A stretch of 64,000 bases of DNA, taken from the NCBI RefSeq assembly GCF_001439695.1, contig NZ_JYLL01000008.1:62001-126000 (forward strand), in the 5' to 3' direction. How positions within the stretch are numbered: the first letter of the stretch is position 1; the number at the start of each line of letters is the position of its first letter. Of the stretch, positions 16,617-25,860 are shown piece after piece. The stretch is from Pseudomonas veronii. Its GTDB lineage: Bacteria > Pseudomonadota > Gammaproteobacteria > Pseudomonadales > Pseudomonadaceae. A model generated the notes under the pieces. That model saw only the letters and a list, made by a program, of their open reading frames with translations. It was not told where the DNA came from and did not search any database. Made by a program: the position numbers and the translations under genes.

Positions 16617-19193
16617 ATGCCAAATACCTTCGCCCCGATCATTCGTAACCTTTCCCAACGCACCAGCCTGTCGATGGCGCGCACGTCGTTGTTCCAGTGC
16701 GTGGTGCTGCTCGCCTGTGTGTTTGCGGCGGCCAGCTATTCGCTGGTGTACCTCGCCCAGGAACTGAACCGATTCGAAGACAGCGAAAGCGCCTTCTACA
16801 CGCGCAAGGCGGTGCAGTCCCTGGAAAAATCCCAGCGCCTGACCGTCAAGGATTACGCATTCTGGGGCGATGCCTACAAACACCTGCACGTTTCCGTGGA
16901 CACGAATTGGGCCTATACCCGCGAAAACGTCGGGCCCACGCTGTTTCATGATTTCGGTTTCCAAGGCGTGTTTGTCGTCAACGACCTGGACCGCACGGTA
17001 TACGCGTTGGTCGAGGGCAAGCTGCAACCGATTGAGCTGACCGAATGGCTCGACCAGCCCGTCGCGGCGCTACTCGAACAAGCGCGCGCAGGCGCCGCGA
17101 CGGACACACCGGTCACGACGTTCATTAACGTGCGCGGCAACCCCACGCTGGTGGCGGCAGCGGCGATAACGCCCGGCACTGACCCCAGCGTGATCGCCGA
17201 TGACCGAAAAGCCTCGGTATTGCTCTTCATCAACATCCTCGACAGCGCCAAGCTGACCGAAATCGGCAACGATTTTGGCGTCGATCACCTGCACATCGCC
17301 ACACCCGATGAAATCGGCAAGACCTTGTTGTTCGCCCTTGGTGAGAACGGTGCCGCCGGCAGCCTGCACTGGCACCCCGAGCGGCCCGGTATGCGTTTGA
17401 TGGCTGTCGGTTTGCCGCTGCTGGGCCTGGCGGCGTTGCTGGTGTGCCTGATGACCTGGCTGATTGTGCGCCGCACCACGGCGGACGCCCAGGCCCTCGA
17501 CAGCAGCCACACCTCGCTGCAAGACAGTCAAAACGCGCTGGCCACCAGCGAAGCACGCTTTCGCGATGTGGTGGAAGCCAGTTCGGACTGGGTCTGGGAA
17601 ATCGACGGCGAGTGGCGTTTCACCTACCTGTCGGAGCGCTTCGAAAGCGTCACCGGCCTGGACCGCCAGGCCTGGATCGGCGCCACGCTGTACGACCTGC
17701 TGGACACCGATGCCGGCGCCCTTTCTCAGTGGCTGACCACGCCCGGGCGGCTCGCGGATATCAGCCTGCAGTGTCGCTACGTCGACGCCCGGGGACGGGA
17801 GCGCACCACCCGGCTGTCGGCGCGCGAGATGCCCTGCGGCGGGTTTCGCGGAACGGCCACCGACGTCACCGAAGAAGTCGAGGCGCGCCGCCGCATCGAG
17901 TTCCTGTCCCAGCACGACGCCCTCACCGGGCTGCCCAATCGCACGCGCCTGCAAGCGTTTCTGGACGGTAAACTCAAAGCCTTGCCCACCCTCACCCACC
18001 CTTTGGTCATGCTCAGCCTGGACCTGGATCGGTTCAAACCGGTCAATGACTTGCTCGGGCATGCCGCCGGCGACCGGGTGCTCAATGAGGTATCGAGCCG
18101 CCTCTCTGATTGCGTGCGCCACGGTGACCTGGTCGCTCGGGTCGGCGGCGATGAATTTGTACTGATCCTGATCGATGCCGGCGCCCAGGACGAAGTCGAA
18201 GCCCTGTGCCGGCGCTTGATCGAGTCCGTCGAGCGGGTGATCAGGGTCGACGAGCAGGACGTGTTCATCAGCGCGAGTATCGGCATCGCCCTCGCGCCCA
18301 ATGATGCCAACGGCGTCACCGAGTTGTTGCGCTACGCCGATATTGCCTTGTACGAAGCCAAGGCCGCCGGGCGCAATACCTGGCGTTTTTACTCCGGCGA
18401 AATGAACGCGCGGATCATCGAACGGCGCCGCCTGGAAAGCGACCTGCGGTTTGCGATCAAGCACGCAGAGCTGCGTCTGCACTTTCAACCACGCTATCGC
18501 ATCAGCGACGGGCAAATGGTCGGCGCCGAAGCGCTGGTGCGCTGGCAACACCCGGAGCGTGGCCTGATCGCACCGGACACGTTCATCCCGATTGCCGAGG
18601 AATCGGGGTTGATCCTCTCGCTGAGCGACTGGGTGCTGGAAACCGCCTGCGCGTGCGCCGCGCAGTGGCCGGATGAGCTGTTTGTGTCGGTAAACCTGTC
18701 ACCCACCGAATTCAAGCGCGGCAACCTGGTGGAGCGCGTGCGGTACGCCCTGAATAAGTCCGGCATCGAGCCAACGCGCATGGAGCTGGAAATCACCGAA
18801 AGCGTGATGCTTGAAGATGCCGTCGGCGCGCTTGAAGTCATGCACACCCTCAAGCACCTGGGTATCCGCATCGCCATGGACGACTTCGGCACCGGCTATT
18901 CCTCCCTGAGCTATTTGCGCGCGTTCCCGTTCGACGGGTTGAAAATCGACCGCAGTTTCTTGAACCGGCTGGAGGACAGCGCCGATGACAAGGCCATTGT
19001 GCAGGCGATTGTCGGCCTGGGACGCGCCCTGTCGCTGACAGTCACCGCGGAAGGAATCGAAACCGCCGAACACCTGGCACTGCTCAAGGCAGTGGCCTGT
19101 GACGAAGGCCAAGGCTACTTCCTCAGCCGACCGCTGGACATCGACGCCTTCAACGGCCTGCTGGACGTGTGCGCGAGCACCCCGCCGTGTTAG
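16617..19193 (+). CDS. CHASE4-PAS-GGDEF-EAL c-di-GMP signalling protein
   Basis: 858 residues. A membrane segment near residues 22-45 and another near 260-285 enclose a periplasmic CHASE4-like sensor (DYAFWGDAYKHL). A PAS domain follows (FRDVVEASSDWVWEIDGEW, ~315-425). The GGDEF domain has an intact active site (GGDEF, residues 510-514) and an upstream RHGD that fits the product-inhibition I-site. The EAL domain keeps EAL (638-640), ELEITESVM, DDFGTGYSSL and EGIETAEH, so both synthesis and hydrolysis of c-di-GMP look possible. It stands alone; 153 bases separate it from the immunity genes. The sensed signal is unknown. Confidence 0.93.
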   Translation: MPNTFAPIIRNLSQRTSLSMARTSLFQCVVLLACVFAAASYSLVYLAQELNRFEDSESAFYTRKAVQSLEKSQRLTVKDYAFWGDAYKHLHVSVDTNWAYTRENVGPTLFHDFGFQGVFVVNDLDRTVYALVEGKLQPIELTEWLDQPVAALLEQARAGAATDTPVTTFINVRGNPTLVAAAAITPGTDPSVIADDRKASVLLFINILDSAKLTEIGNDFGVDHLHIATPDEIGKTLLFALGENGAAGSLHWHPERPGMRLMAVGLPLLGLAALLVCLMTWLIVRRTTADAQALDSSHTSLQDSQNALATSEARFRDVVEASSDWVWEIDGEWRFTYLSERFESVTGLDRQAWIGATLYDLLDTDAGALSQWLTTPGRLADISLQCRYVDARGRERTTRLSAREMPCGGFRGTATDVTEEVEARRRIEFLSQHDALTGLPNRTRLQAFLDGKLKALPTLTHPLVMLSLDLDRFKPVNDLLGHAAGDRVLNEVSSRLSDCVRHGDLVARVGGDEFVLILIDAGAQDEVEALCRRLIESVERVIRVDEQDVFISASIGIALAPNDANGVTELLRYADIALYEAKAAGRNTWRFYSGEMNARIIERRRLESDLRFAIKHAELRLHFQPRYRISDGQMVGAEALVRWQHPERGLIAPDTFIPIAEESGLILSLSDWVLETACACAAQWPDELFVSVNLSPTEFKRGNLVERVRYALNKSGIEPTRMELEITESVMLEDAVGALEVMHTLKHLGIRIAMDDFGTGYSSLSYLRAFPFDGLKIDRSFLNRLEDSADDKAIVQAIVGLGRALSLTVTAEGIETAEHLALLKAVACDEGQGYFLSRPLDIDAFNGLLDVCASTPPC

Positions 19194-19211
19194 CACTCGA
19201 CAGGCCTTGCG

Positions 19212-20066
19212 CTAGCGGAAGAAATGACTCGGCGTCTTGCCAAACTGTTTCTTGAACATACTGGTAAAGGCGCTCGGGCTTTCATAGCCCAGCTCAAATG
19301 CCACATCGATGATCTTCTCGCCCACGGCTATGCGCTCCAGCGCCAGCAGCAACCGCGCTTGCTGGCGCCACTGGCCGAAGGTCAGGCCGGTTTCCCGGCG
19401 GAACAGGCGCTGGATGGTGGTCTGGTCCAGGCCCAGGCGCTCGCTCCAATCCGCCACGGTCGAGGCATCGCCCGGGTCGTCCTGCAACGCCAGGCAAATC
19501 CGGCGGATGCGCGGGTCTGCAGGCTGGGGCAAGGACAACGGCAAGGCCGGCAATAGCGCCAGTTCGTCGAGGATCAGGTGCATGATCCGCGCGTCGCGCG
19601 AATCCTCGGCATACGGCGGCTTCAAGCTGACCGATGCCTTGATCAGTTCGCTGAGCAGCGGTGAAATGCTGACGGCCTTGGTTTCGCTCGGCAGGTTCGG
19701 AAAACTCGCGGGGCGCACAAACACACTGCGCATTTTCAACGCCCCGACGCAGCGCAGCGAATGCACATGCCCACTGGGCATCCAGAAGCCGCGATTGGGT
19801 GGCACCGTCCACTGATTCTGCGCCGAATGCACCACCATCACGCCTTCGGTGGCGTACAGCAGTTGATGCTTCTCGTGGCTATGGTCGGGGATCACCCAGC
19901 TCTCCGGATAGTCGGTGGCCGAGCTGATGACGGCCCACTCGCCCTCATCGATATCCCGCAGAAATTTATCCAGTGTTTTGATGGCTTCGCCTCTTTTGCG
20001 ATGTTTGCTGCCCGAATTTCGCGAGACAGGCGTTTTCGACAAATCTAGCATAAACGCCGAGTTCAT
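19212..20066 (-). CDS. AraC-family transcriptional regulator
   Basis: 284 residues. A cupin-like N-terminal half (SWVIPDHSHEKHQLLYATEG, near residue 60) precedes two helix-turn-helix units; the second ends with FELGYESPSAFTSMFKKQFG near the C-terminus, the AraC signature. It is divergent from the Fsr-like exporter, with little space between, so it likely controls that gene. The start is uncertain: ATG 20066 gives the longest form, ATG 20051 is an alternative, and neither has a good ribosome site. Confidence 0.88.
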   Translation of the reverse strand: MNSAFMLDLSKTPVSRNSGSKHRKRGEAIKTLDKFLRDIDEGEWAVISSATDYPESWVIPDHSHEKHQLLYATEGVMVVHSAQNQWTVPPNRGFWMPSGHVHSLRCVGALKMRSVFVRPASFPNLPSETKAVSISPLLSELIKASVSLKPPYAEDSRDARIMHLILDELALLPALPLSLPQPADPRIRRICLALQDDPGDASTVADWSERLGLDQTTIQRLFRRETGLTFGQWRQQARLLLALERIAVGEKIIDVAFELGYESPSAFTSMFKKQFGKTPSHFFR

Positions 20067-20134
20067 CCATGGAGCGGCGGTTTAAATCATCGCTGCCCGT
20101 CCCCGTCGTTCACTGCCTTGTATGGAATGCCTGC

Positions 20135-21346
20135 ATGTCGACCTTGACCGCGTCTCCCGCTGCCACCTCCAGCCCGCCCCAAGTCAGCCCCTTGGTCATG
20201 CGCGTCCTCGGCGCCTGCGCCCTGGCGCATTTGATCAATGACCTGATCCAGGCCGTGCTGCCCTCGATCTACCCAATGCTCAAGGCCAACTACGGGCTGA
20301 GCTTCACCCAGGTCGGTCTGATCACCCTGACCTTCCAACTGACCGCCTCCCTGCTGCAACCGTGGATCGGCTACCACACCGACCGCCACCCCAAACCCTG
20401 GCTGTTGCCGGCGGGCATGGTGTGTACCTTGATCGGCATCCTGATGCTGGCGTTTGTCGGCACGTTCCCGGCAATCCTGCTGGCGTCGGCGCTGATCGGC
20501 GTCGGCTCGTCGACCTTCCACCCGGAAACGTCGCGGGTGGCCCGCCTGGCTTCCGGCGGGCGCTACGGCCTGGCGCAATCGACCTTCCAGGTCGGCGGCA
20601 ACGCTGGCAGCGCGTTCGGCCCACTGCTGGCGGCGGCGATCGTCATTCCCTACGGCCAGGGGCATATCGCCTGGTTCGGCCTGTTTGCGGTGTTCGCGAT
20701 CCTGGTGCTGTATGGCTTGAGCCGCTGGTACCGCAACCACCTCAATTTGTTCAAGCTCAAGCAAGGCAGCAAAGCCACCCACGGCCTGTCGAAAGGCCGC
20801 GTGACCTTTGCCTTGGTGGTGCTGGCCTTGCTGGTGTTTTCCAAGTACTTCTACATGTCCAGCCTGACCAGCTATTTCACCTTCTATCTGATCGAGAAAT
20901 TCAACCTGTCGGTCGCCAGTTCCCAGCTTTACCTGTTCCTGTTCCTCGGCGCGGTGGCCGCGGGCACCTTCTTTGGTGGGCCGATCGGCGACCGGATCGG
21001 ACGCAAGACCGTCATCTGGTTCTCCATCCTCGGCGCGGCGCCGTTCACCCTGGCCCTGCCCTATGTCGACCTGTTCTGGACCGCGATGCTCAGCGTGGTG
21101 ATCGGTTTCATCCTGGCGTCGGCGTTCTCCGCCATCGTCGTCTTCGCCCAGGAGTTGGTGCCGGGCAATGTCGGGATGATCGCCGGCGTGTTCTTTGGCC
21201 TGATGTTCGGCTTCAGCGGTATCGGCGCGGCATTGCTGGGGTTGCTCGCGGACAGCCATGGCATCGAGTACGTCTACACGCTGTGCTCGTTCCTGCCGTT
21301 GCTGGGGGTTCTGACGATTCTGTTGCCGTCGACCAAAGGCGTTTGA
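20135..21346 (+). CDS. MFS exporter, fosmidomycin-resistance (Fsr) type
   Basis: 403 residues with about 12 hydrophobic segments. HLINDLIQAVLPSIYPMLK near residue 30 and GVGSSTFHPETSRVARLASG near residue 130 are hallmarks of the Fsr subfamily of drug exporters. Known members expel fosmidomycin and related compounds; the actual substrate here is open. Start chosen at ATG 20135 (MSTLTASPA); an earlier in-frame ATG at 20069 would abut the divergent araC start and leave no promoter room. Confidence 0.87.
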   Translation: MSTLTASPAATSSPPQVSPLVMRVLGACALAHLINDLIQAVLPSIYPMLKANYGLSFTQVGLITLTFQLTASLLQPWIGYHTDRHPKPWLLPAGMVCTLIGILMLAFVGTFPAILLASALIGVGSSTFHPETSRVARLASGGRYGLAQSTFQVGGNAGSAFGPLLAAAIVIPYGQGHIAWFGLFAVFAILVLYGLSRWYRNHLNLFKLKQGSKATHGLSKGRVTFALVVLALLVFSKYFYMSSLTSYFTFYLIEKFNLSVASSQLYLFLFLGAVAAGTFFGGPIGDRIGRKTVIWFSILGAAPFTLALPYVDLFWTAMLSVVIGFILASAFSAIVVFAQELVPGNVGMIAGVFFGLMFGFSGIGAALLGLLADSHGIEYVYTLCSFLPLLGVLTILLPSTKGV

Positions 21347-21352
21347 TCGGTT

Positions 21353-21378
21353 GAGCCTGCCGGGGCATCCGGCGGCTC
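21353..21378 (+). terminator. Hairpin after the Fsr-like exporter
   Basis: GAGCC-GCCGG (21353-21363, with one bulged T) pairs with CCGGC-GGCTC (21369-21378). No T run follows, so it may only stabilise the 3' end. Confidence 0.35.
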
Positions 21379-21429
21379 GATCGCACGGGGCCGGCGCCTA
21401 CAGCTAGCGCTTGAGGACGCCGGTGCCCT

Positions 21430-21852
21430 TCATATCATTTTCAACACGAGCATCGCGCCCAACCCGATCAGACACGCCACGCCCACCCCATAGGCCAGCG
21501 TGCGCCAGGGCTGGCACTCCATCAGGTACATGAGCGTGTGTGCCACCCGCGCCAGGGTAAAAACCCCGAACAGCACTCCCGTGGCTACCGAAGCGGTGCC
21601 CGCCACGACACACAGCCCGCCGAGGACAAAAAACAGCGGAATGTTCTCCAGGTCATTGGCCCACGCCCTGGCGGCACGGCCGACTTGCGGCAGTTCGTCT
21701 GGCTGCGGCGCACGGTTGAAGAAAGCCGCATCTTCGGGATTAGTGAACGCCCGCGCGCGCAGGCGGAAGAAGCCCTGATAGCAGGAAATCGCCAGCATCT
21801 TCAGGCACAGCATCAACACGCACAGTGCATAGACACGCAATAGCTCATTCAT
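21430..21852 (-). CDS. MAPEG-family membrane protein
   Basis: 140 residues, four hydrophobic segments. The conserved inner part (FNRAPQPDELPQVGRAARAW, then NDLENIPLFFVLG) is typical of the MAPEG (eicosanoid and glutathione metabolism) superfamily; bacterial members are mostly uncharacterised. It overlaps the upstream gene by 8 bases, so the two are co-translated. Confidence 0.85.
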   Translation of the reverse strand: MNELLRVYALCVLMLCLKMLAISCYQGFFRLRARAFTNPEDAAFFNRAPQPDELPQVGRAARAWANDLENIPLFFVLGGLCVVAGTASVATGVLFGVFTLARVAHTLMYLMECQPWRTLAYGVGVACLIGLGAMLVLKMI

Positions 21853-22150
21853 CCCGCAACCCCGTGATGACGATATAGAGCAGCGGCCCCACCGAAACGA
21901 ACAGCACCGTCAGCACCCAGTAAGGCAGCACCGACGCCACCGACCGCCCTCGCCGCCGGGCGTCGCGGTACATCCACACACAAGCCAGCAGCGCCATCAG
22001 GTACAGGTCGATCACCACTTGCGCGGTGTCCGGCCGCGACAGCAATTGCCGGCCAAACGCCAGCAGCGACTGCTCCGCGGTCAGCATCGTTATCAGCGTA
22101 TACAGCGAAAACCCGAGCAAACCGGCCAGGGCGATAAAGGGTCTGTGCAT
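21845..22150 (-). CDS. DUF2834-like small membrane protein
   Basis: 101 residues, three hydrophobic segments, with DLYLMALLACVWMYRDARRRG and SVGPLLYIVITGL as recognisable parts of DUF2834. Function unknown. Start chosen at ATG 22150 because GGAAGAG lies just upstream; a longer form from 22180 lacks a site. It leads a two-gene operon with the MAPEG gene and is divergent from the XRE regulator. Confidence 0.8.
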   Translation of the reverse strand: MHRPFIALAGLLGFSLYTLITMLTAEQSLLAFGRQLLSRPDTAQVVIDLYLMALLACVWMYRDARRRGRSVASVLPYWVLTVLFVSVGPLLYIVITGLRDE

Positions 22151-22207
22151 GGTCTCTTCCTTGAAGTGATCGAGGCCCACGATAGTGATAAGGTTCAGCC
22201 CCTCGCA

Positions 22208-22224
22208 ATGACCTCGGAGGTCAT
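22208..22224. promoter_or_regulatory. 17-base palindromic operator at the XRE gene
   Basis: ATGACCTC-G-GAGGTCAT is a perfect inverted repeat ending 9 bases before the regulator start codon, in the 83-base divergent gap. It is well placed for autoregulation and for control of the DUF2834-MAPEG operon. Confidence 0.65.
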
Positions 22225-22233
22225 GGTCACGCC

Positions 22234-23022
22234 ATGGACAATCCTGCTACCGCCGGCGAACACTTGCGCCGGCTACGCCGCCAGGCACAGTTGAGCCAGC
22301 TCGACCTGGCCCTGATCACCGGAGTCTCGCAGCGTCATCTCAGTTGCCTGGAAACCGGCCGCGCCAAGCCGAGCCCCGGCACCCTGCACAATCTGCTGAG
22401 CGCGCTGCAGGTGCCCCTCGACCAGTGCAACCGCGTATTCCTCGCCGCCGGCTTTGCCCCGCGTTATGCCGCCACCCCCCTCGCCTCGCCGGCCATGGCG
22501 GCCATTCGCGAAGCGGTCAGCCATGTGCTGCACGCCAACAACCCCGCCCCGGCGATTCTGCTCGGCAGTGAGTGGCAGGTGCTGGCGGCCAACACCAGCA
22601 CTGCCGTGCTCTTTGGCTTGGTCGGGATCGACCCGGGCGCCGCCGATGGCGTGAACCTGCTGAGCACCCTGCTGCAATCGGGCGGCCTGGGCGATCACCT
22701 GATCAACGCCGAAGAGATCCGCACCCTCGCCTGGCAACGGGCAACCCGCGAGGCCTTGACCAACCCATCGTTGGCGGCGCTGCTGACCAGCCTGCCGGTG
22801 CCCGCCCACACCGAACTGCCCAGCGACATGCCGCCACTGGTGTTGACCCGCGTGCGCTCGACCCAGGGCGAGCTGAACTTTCTATCGACCTTCACCACCT
22901 TCGGCATGCCCCAGGACATTACCCTCACCTCGCTGCGGATCGAGCATCTGATTCCCGCCGACGACTTCACATGGCAGGTCATGCGCAGCGCTTTCGAAGG
23001 TTATGCGGCGCTGGTTTTGTGA
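22234..23022 (+). CDS. XRE regulator with MmyB-like ligand domain
   Basis: 262 residues. An N-terminal Cro/C1 helix-turn-helix (LSQLDLALITGVSQRHLSCL, residues ~20-45) is followed by a C-terminal MmyB-like sensor domain (WQVLAANTSTAVLFG and TFTTFGMPQDITLTSLRIE). Such regulators often control a divergent enzyme or transporter gene; here the neighbours are the small membrane-protein operon on one side and an amidase on the other. The ligand is unknown; the domain in related proteins may bind fatty acids. Confidence 0.88.
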   Translation: MDNPATAGEHLRRLRRQAQLSQLDLALITGVSQRHLSCLETGRAKPSPGTLHNLLSALQVPLDQCNRVFLAAGFAPRYAATPLASPAMAAIREAVSHVLHANNPAPAILLGSEWQVLAANTSTAVLFGLVGIDPGAADGVNLLSTLLQSGGLGDHLINAEEIRTLAWQRATREALTNPSLAALLTSLPVPAHTELPSDMPPLVLTRVRSTQGELNFLSTFTTFGMPQDITLTSLRIEHLIPADDFTWQVMRSAFEGYAALVL

Positions 23023-23079
23023 AATATCTGTCCGTAGACTGCCGCCATACCCCCACTTGAAGGCGGCGAAAAAAACCTG

Positions 23080-24786
23080 ATGCAAGTTACCGAAGTCTCC
23101 ATTGCCCAATTGCGCGCGGCGCTTGAGTCCGGCCAGACCACGGCCGTCGAACTGGTCCAGGCTTATCTGGCGCGGATCGACGCCTACGACGGCGCGCAGA
23201 CCGCGACCGCGCTGAATGCCGTGGTGGTGCGCAACCCCGCGGCCCTGGACGAAGCCGAGGCGTCCGATGCGCGCCGGGCCAAGGGCGCAACGCTGGGACC
23301 GCTCGACGGCATTCCCTATACCGCCAAGGACAGTTACCTGGTCAAGGGCCTCACGGCGGCGTCCGGCAGTCCGGCGTTCGCCAAACTGGTTGCCCAGCGC
23401 GACGCCTTCAGCATCGAACGGCTGCGGGCCGGTGGTGCCATCTGCCTGGGCAAGACCAACATGCCGCCGATGGCCAATGGCGGCATGCAGCGTGGCGTGT
23501 ATGGCCGCGCGGAAAGCCCGTATAACGCCGCCTACCTGACGGCACCGTTTGCCTCCGGCTCGTCCAACGGCGCCGGCACCGCGACTGCCGCGAGCTTCGC
23601 GGCATTCGGTCTGGCGGAAGAAACCTGGTCGAGCGGGCGTGGCCCGGCGTCCAACAACGGCCTGTGTGCCTATACCCCGTCCCGTGGGGTGATTTCGGTG
23701 CGCGGCAACTGGCCGCTGACCCCCACCATGGACGTGGTGGTGCCTTATGCGCGCACCATGGCCGACCTGCTGGAAGTACTCGACGTGGTGGTCGCCGAAG
23801 ACCCCGACACCCGCGGCGACCTCTGGCGCCTGCAACCTTGGGTGCCCATCCCCAGCGTCGCTTCGGTGCGCCCGGCGGCTTACGCTGAACTGGCCGCGAC
23901 CGCCGCATCCCTCGCCGGCAAACGCTTTGGCGTACCGCGCATGTACATCAACGCCGACCCCGACGCCGGCACCAGCGAGAAACCCGGCATCGGTGGCCCG
24001 ACCGGGCAAAAGATCAACACCCGCGCCAGCGTCATCGCCCTGTGGCAAGCCGCGCGCCAGGCCCTCGAGGCGGCCGGCGCCGAAGTCATCGAAGTGGACT
24101 TCCCCCTGGTGTCCAACTGCGAAGGCGACCGCCCCGGCGCACCGACGGTGTTTACCCGTGGCCTGGTGTCCAAGGAATTCCTCCACGATGAGTTGTGGGA
24201 ACTGTCCGCATGGGCCTTCGATGACTTCCTGCGCGCCAATAACGACCCGAACCTGAACCGCCTGGCGGATGTCGACGGGCCGAAGATTTTCCCCCATGAC
24301 CCCGGCACCTTGCCCAACCGTGAAGACGAACTGGCCGCCGGCATGGACGAATACGTGCGGATGGCCCAACGCGGGATCACCCCGTGGAACCAGATCAGCA
24401 CCCTGCCCGACGGCCTGCGCGGCCTCGAACAGACCCGGCGCATCGACCTCGAAGACTGGATGGATAAGCTCGGCCTCGATGCCGTGATCTTCCCCACCGT
24501 CGCCGACGTCGGCCCTGCCGATGCCGATGTGAACGAAGCGTCCGCCGACATCGCCTGGAGCAATGGCGTGTGGGTGGCCAACGGCAACCTTGCCATCCGC
24601 CACTTGGGCGTGCCGACCGTTACCGTGCCGATGGGCGTGATGGCGGATATCGGCATGCCGGTCGGGCTGACCTTTGCCGGGCGCGCCTACGATGACTCCA
24701 GGTTGCTGCAGCTGGCGTCAGCGTATGAAGCCACCGGCAGCAAACGCCTGATTCCGCCGCGCACGCCGGCGCTCACGCCACGCTGA
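23080..24786 (+). CDS. Amidase-signature hydrolase
   Basis: 568 residues, typical length. The catalytic Lys is in YTAKDSY (about residue 84), the glycine/serine-rich loop is FASGSSNGAGTATAASF (about residue 165), and the nucleophile region reads EETWSSGRGPASNNGL. The last differs from the usual ETGGSIRxPA, pointing to an atypical subgroup. Likely hydrolyses a small amide; the substrate is not inferable. It follows the XRE gene by 57 bases and may be its target. Confidence 0.87.
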   Translation: MQVTEVSIAQLRAALESGQTTAVELVQAYLARIDAYDGAQTATALNAVVVRNPAALDEAEASDARRAKGATLGPLDGIPYTAKDSYLVKGLTAASGSPAFAKLVAQRDAFSIERLRAGGAICLGKTNMPPMANGGMQRGVYGRAESPYNAAYLTAPFASGSSNGAGTATAASFAAFGLAEETWSSGRGPASNNGLCAYTPSRGVISVRGNWPLTPTMDVVVPYARTMADLLEVLDVVVAEDPDTRGDLWRLQPWVPIPSVASVRPAAYAELAATAASLAGKRFGVPRMYINADPDAGTSEKPGIGGPTGQKINTRASVIALWQAARQALEAAGAEVIEVDFPLVSNCEGDRPGAPTVFTRGLVSKEFLHDELWELSAWAFDDFLRANNDPNLNRLADVDGPKIFPHDPGTLPNREDELAAGMDEYVRMAQRGITPWNQISTLPDGLRGLEQTRRIDLEDWMDKLGLDAVIFPTVADVGPADADVNEASADIAWSNGVWVANGNLAIRHLGVPTVTVPMGVMADIGMPVGLTFAGRAYDDSRLLQLASAYEATGSKRLIPPRTPALTPR

Positions 24787-24800
24787 CGCGCGGTCCAACG

Positions 24801-24820
24801 GTGGGAGCCACCGCTCCCAC
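24801..24820. repeat. REP-like palindrome, GTGGGAGC type
   Basis: GTGGGAGC-CACC-GCTCCCAC just after the amidase stop. The same 8-base arms recur at 31910-31928 and 59453-59474. No T run here. Confidence 0.7.
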
Positions 24821-24837
24821 TTGGTTGCGCTGCTCAT

Positions 24838-25575
24838 TCAGGCAACCAGAGGCACGGCAATCAACAGGATCGCCGTGCCATGGGCGAGCGTCGCGGCCAA
24901 CACACCATGACGCATGCGCAACAACGCGCAGGCCAGCCCTTCTATCAGGGTAAACAGCAACACCGGCCAGCCCAATTGAGTGACGCTCAGGGCCAGGAAC
25001 GCATGGCAGGCCGCGAACGCCACGCCGCTGATCAAGGCCGCCCGCAGTGGCGTCAGTTGTTGTTCCAGATACCCCTGCAGATAACCGCGAAACAACACCT
25101 CTTCCAACGCATTGGCGCCATAGGCCAATACCACCATGCCTGGCAGCCACACCCAGTAATCGTGGATCGCTTGCGTATCCACGCCCTGGTAAAGCCGCAG
25201 CGGTACGCCGATCAGGCAGCCCACCGCCAGGCCCCTCGCCAGTCCGACGGCGCAATTGCCCTTGGACCACAAGACCAGCCGCGACAAGTCCGGCGCTACC
25301 CACGCGAGCCCGGCAACCAGCAACAGCGATAGACCGCCCAGCGCCGCCAGCACAAAGGTGTTGGCGGTGAATGCAATCTGCACATCGTCACTGAGCGCCC
25401 ACATGCGCAACGGCGTCATCGCATCGCGCATCAGCACAAACGCCGCCAACAGAATCAGGATGCGGATCGCCGTCATCGACCTGGGGGTGAGCGCGAACCA
25501 CGCGCCGAACAGCAGCAGGCCTGGCGTCAAATGGGTGCCGTAGTTAACCAGTGTCGCCATGCCTTGAGTAATCAT
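24838..25575 (-). CDS. CPBP-family intramembrane metalloprotease
   Basis: 245 residues, about six to eight membrane segments. The conserved motif 1 reads ALEEVLFRGYLQG (about residue 157), with the glutamate pair and arginine of the CAAX/bacteriocin-processing protease family; histidines in FAACHAFLAL and LAHGTAILL complete the metal site. Substrate unknown; family members process peptides or confer bacteriocin self-immunity. Start chosen at ATG 25575, which overlaps the stop of the upstream small gene (ATGA). Confidence 0.82.
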   Translation of the reverse strand: MITQGMATLVNYGTHLTPGLLLFGAWFALTPRSMTAIRILILLAAFVLMRDAMTPLRMWALSDDVQIAFTANTFVLAALGGLSLLLVAGLAWVAPDLSRLVLWSKGNCAVGLARGLAVGCLIGVPLRLYQGVDTQAIHDYWVWLPGMVVLAYGANALEEVLFRGYLQGYLEQQLTPLRAALISGVAFAACHAFLALSVTQLGWPVLLFTLIEGLACALLRMRHGVLAATLAHGTAILLIAVPLVA

Positions 25576-25784
25576 AAGCCGGCGTTTCGACGCTGCCACT
25601 CATCCACCATATCGCCGAGGGTTTTGGCCGTATCGTTGCGAATCCAGGCCATGAATGCGCGGTCGAACTTAAACCCCGGGCCGCAGTGTTCAAGCATGAA
25701 ACGGCGCACGTTCTGGGTGTTTTTGTAGCGCGGGGTGATCGGGGTGCTGCGGGTGATGGGGTCGCTGTGCCAATTAAAGTCCAT
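25572..25784 (-). CDS. DUF6434-like small protein
   Basis: 70 residues, soluble. The pattern FNWHSDPITRSTPITPRYKN, NVRRFMLEHCG, FKFDRAFMAWIRN is what I know from DUF6434 proteins, some of which are joined to SAP DNA-binding domains. No function is established. Translationally coupled to the CPBP protease by a 4-base overlap. Confidence 0.75.
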   Translation of the reverse strand: MDFNWHSDPITRSTPITPRYKNTQNVRRFMLEHCGPGFKFDRAFMAWIRNDTAKTLGDMVDEWQRRNAGL

Positions 25785-25860
25785 GTTTTCTCACAAGGCG
25801 GTTTGTTGTTTTCGCCGTAGCATAGCGATGTGCCAGTTAAGCAGGAAGTGCCGGATAGCG

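Noticed and set aside
22882..24603. Long minus-strand frame opposite the amidase
   Set aside because: Shadow of the amidase gene; Gly/Arg/His-rich translation with no family features.
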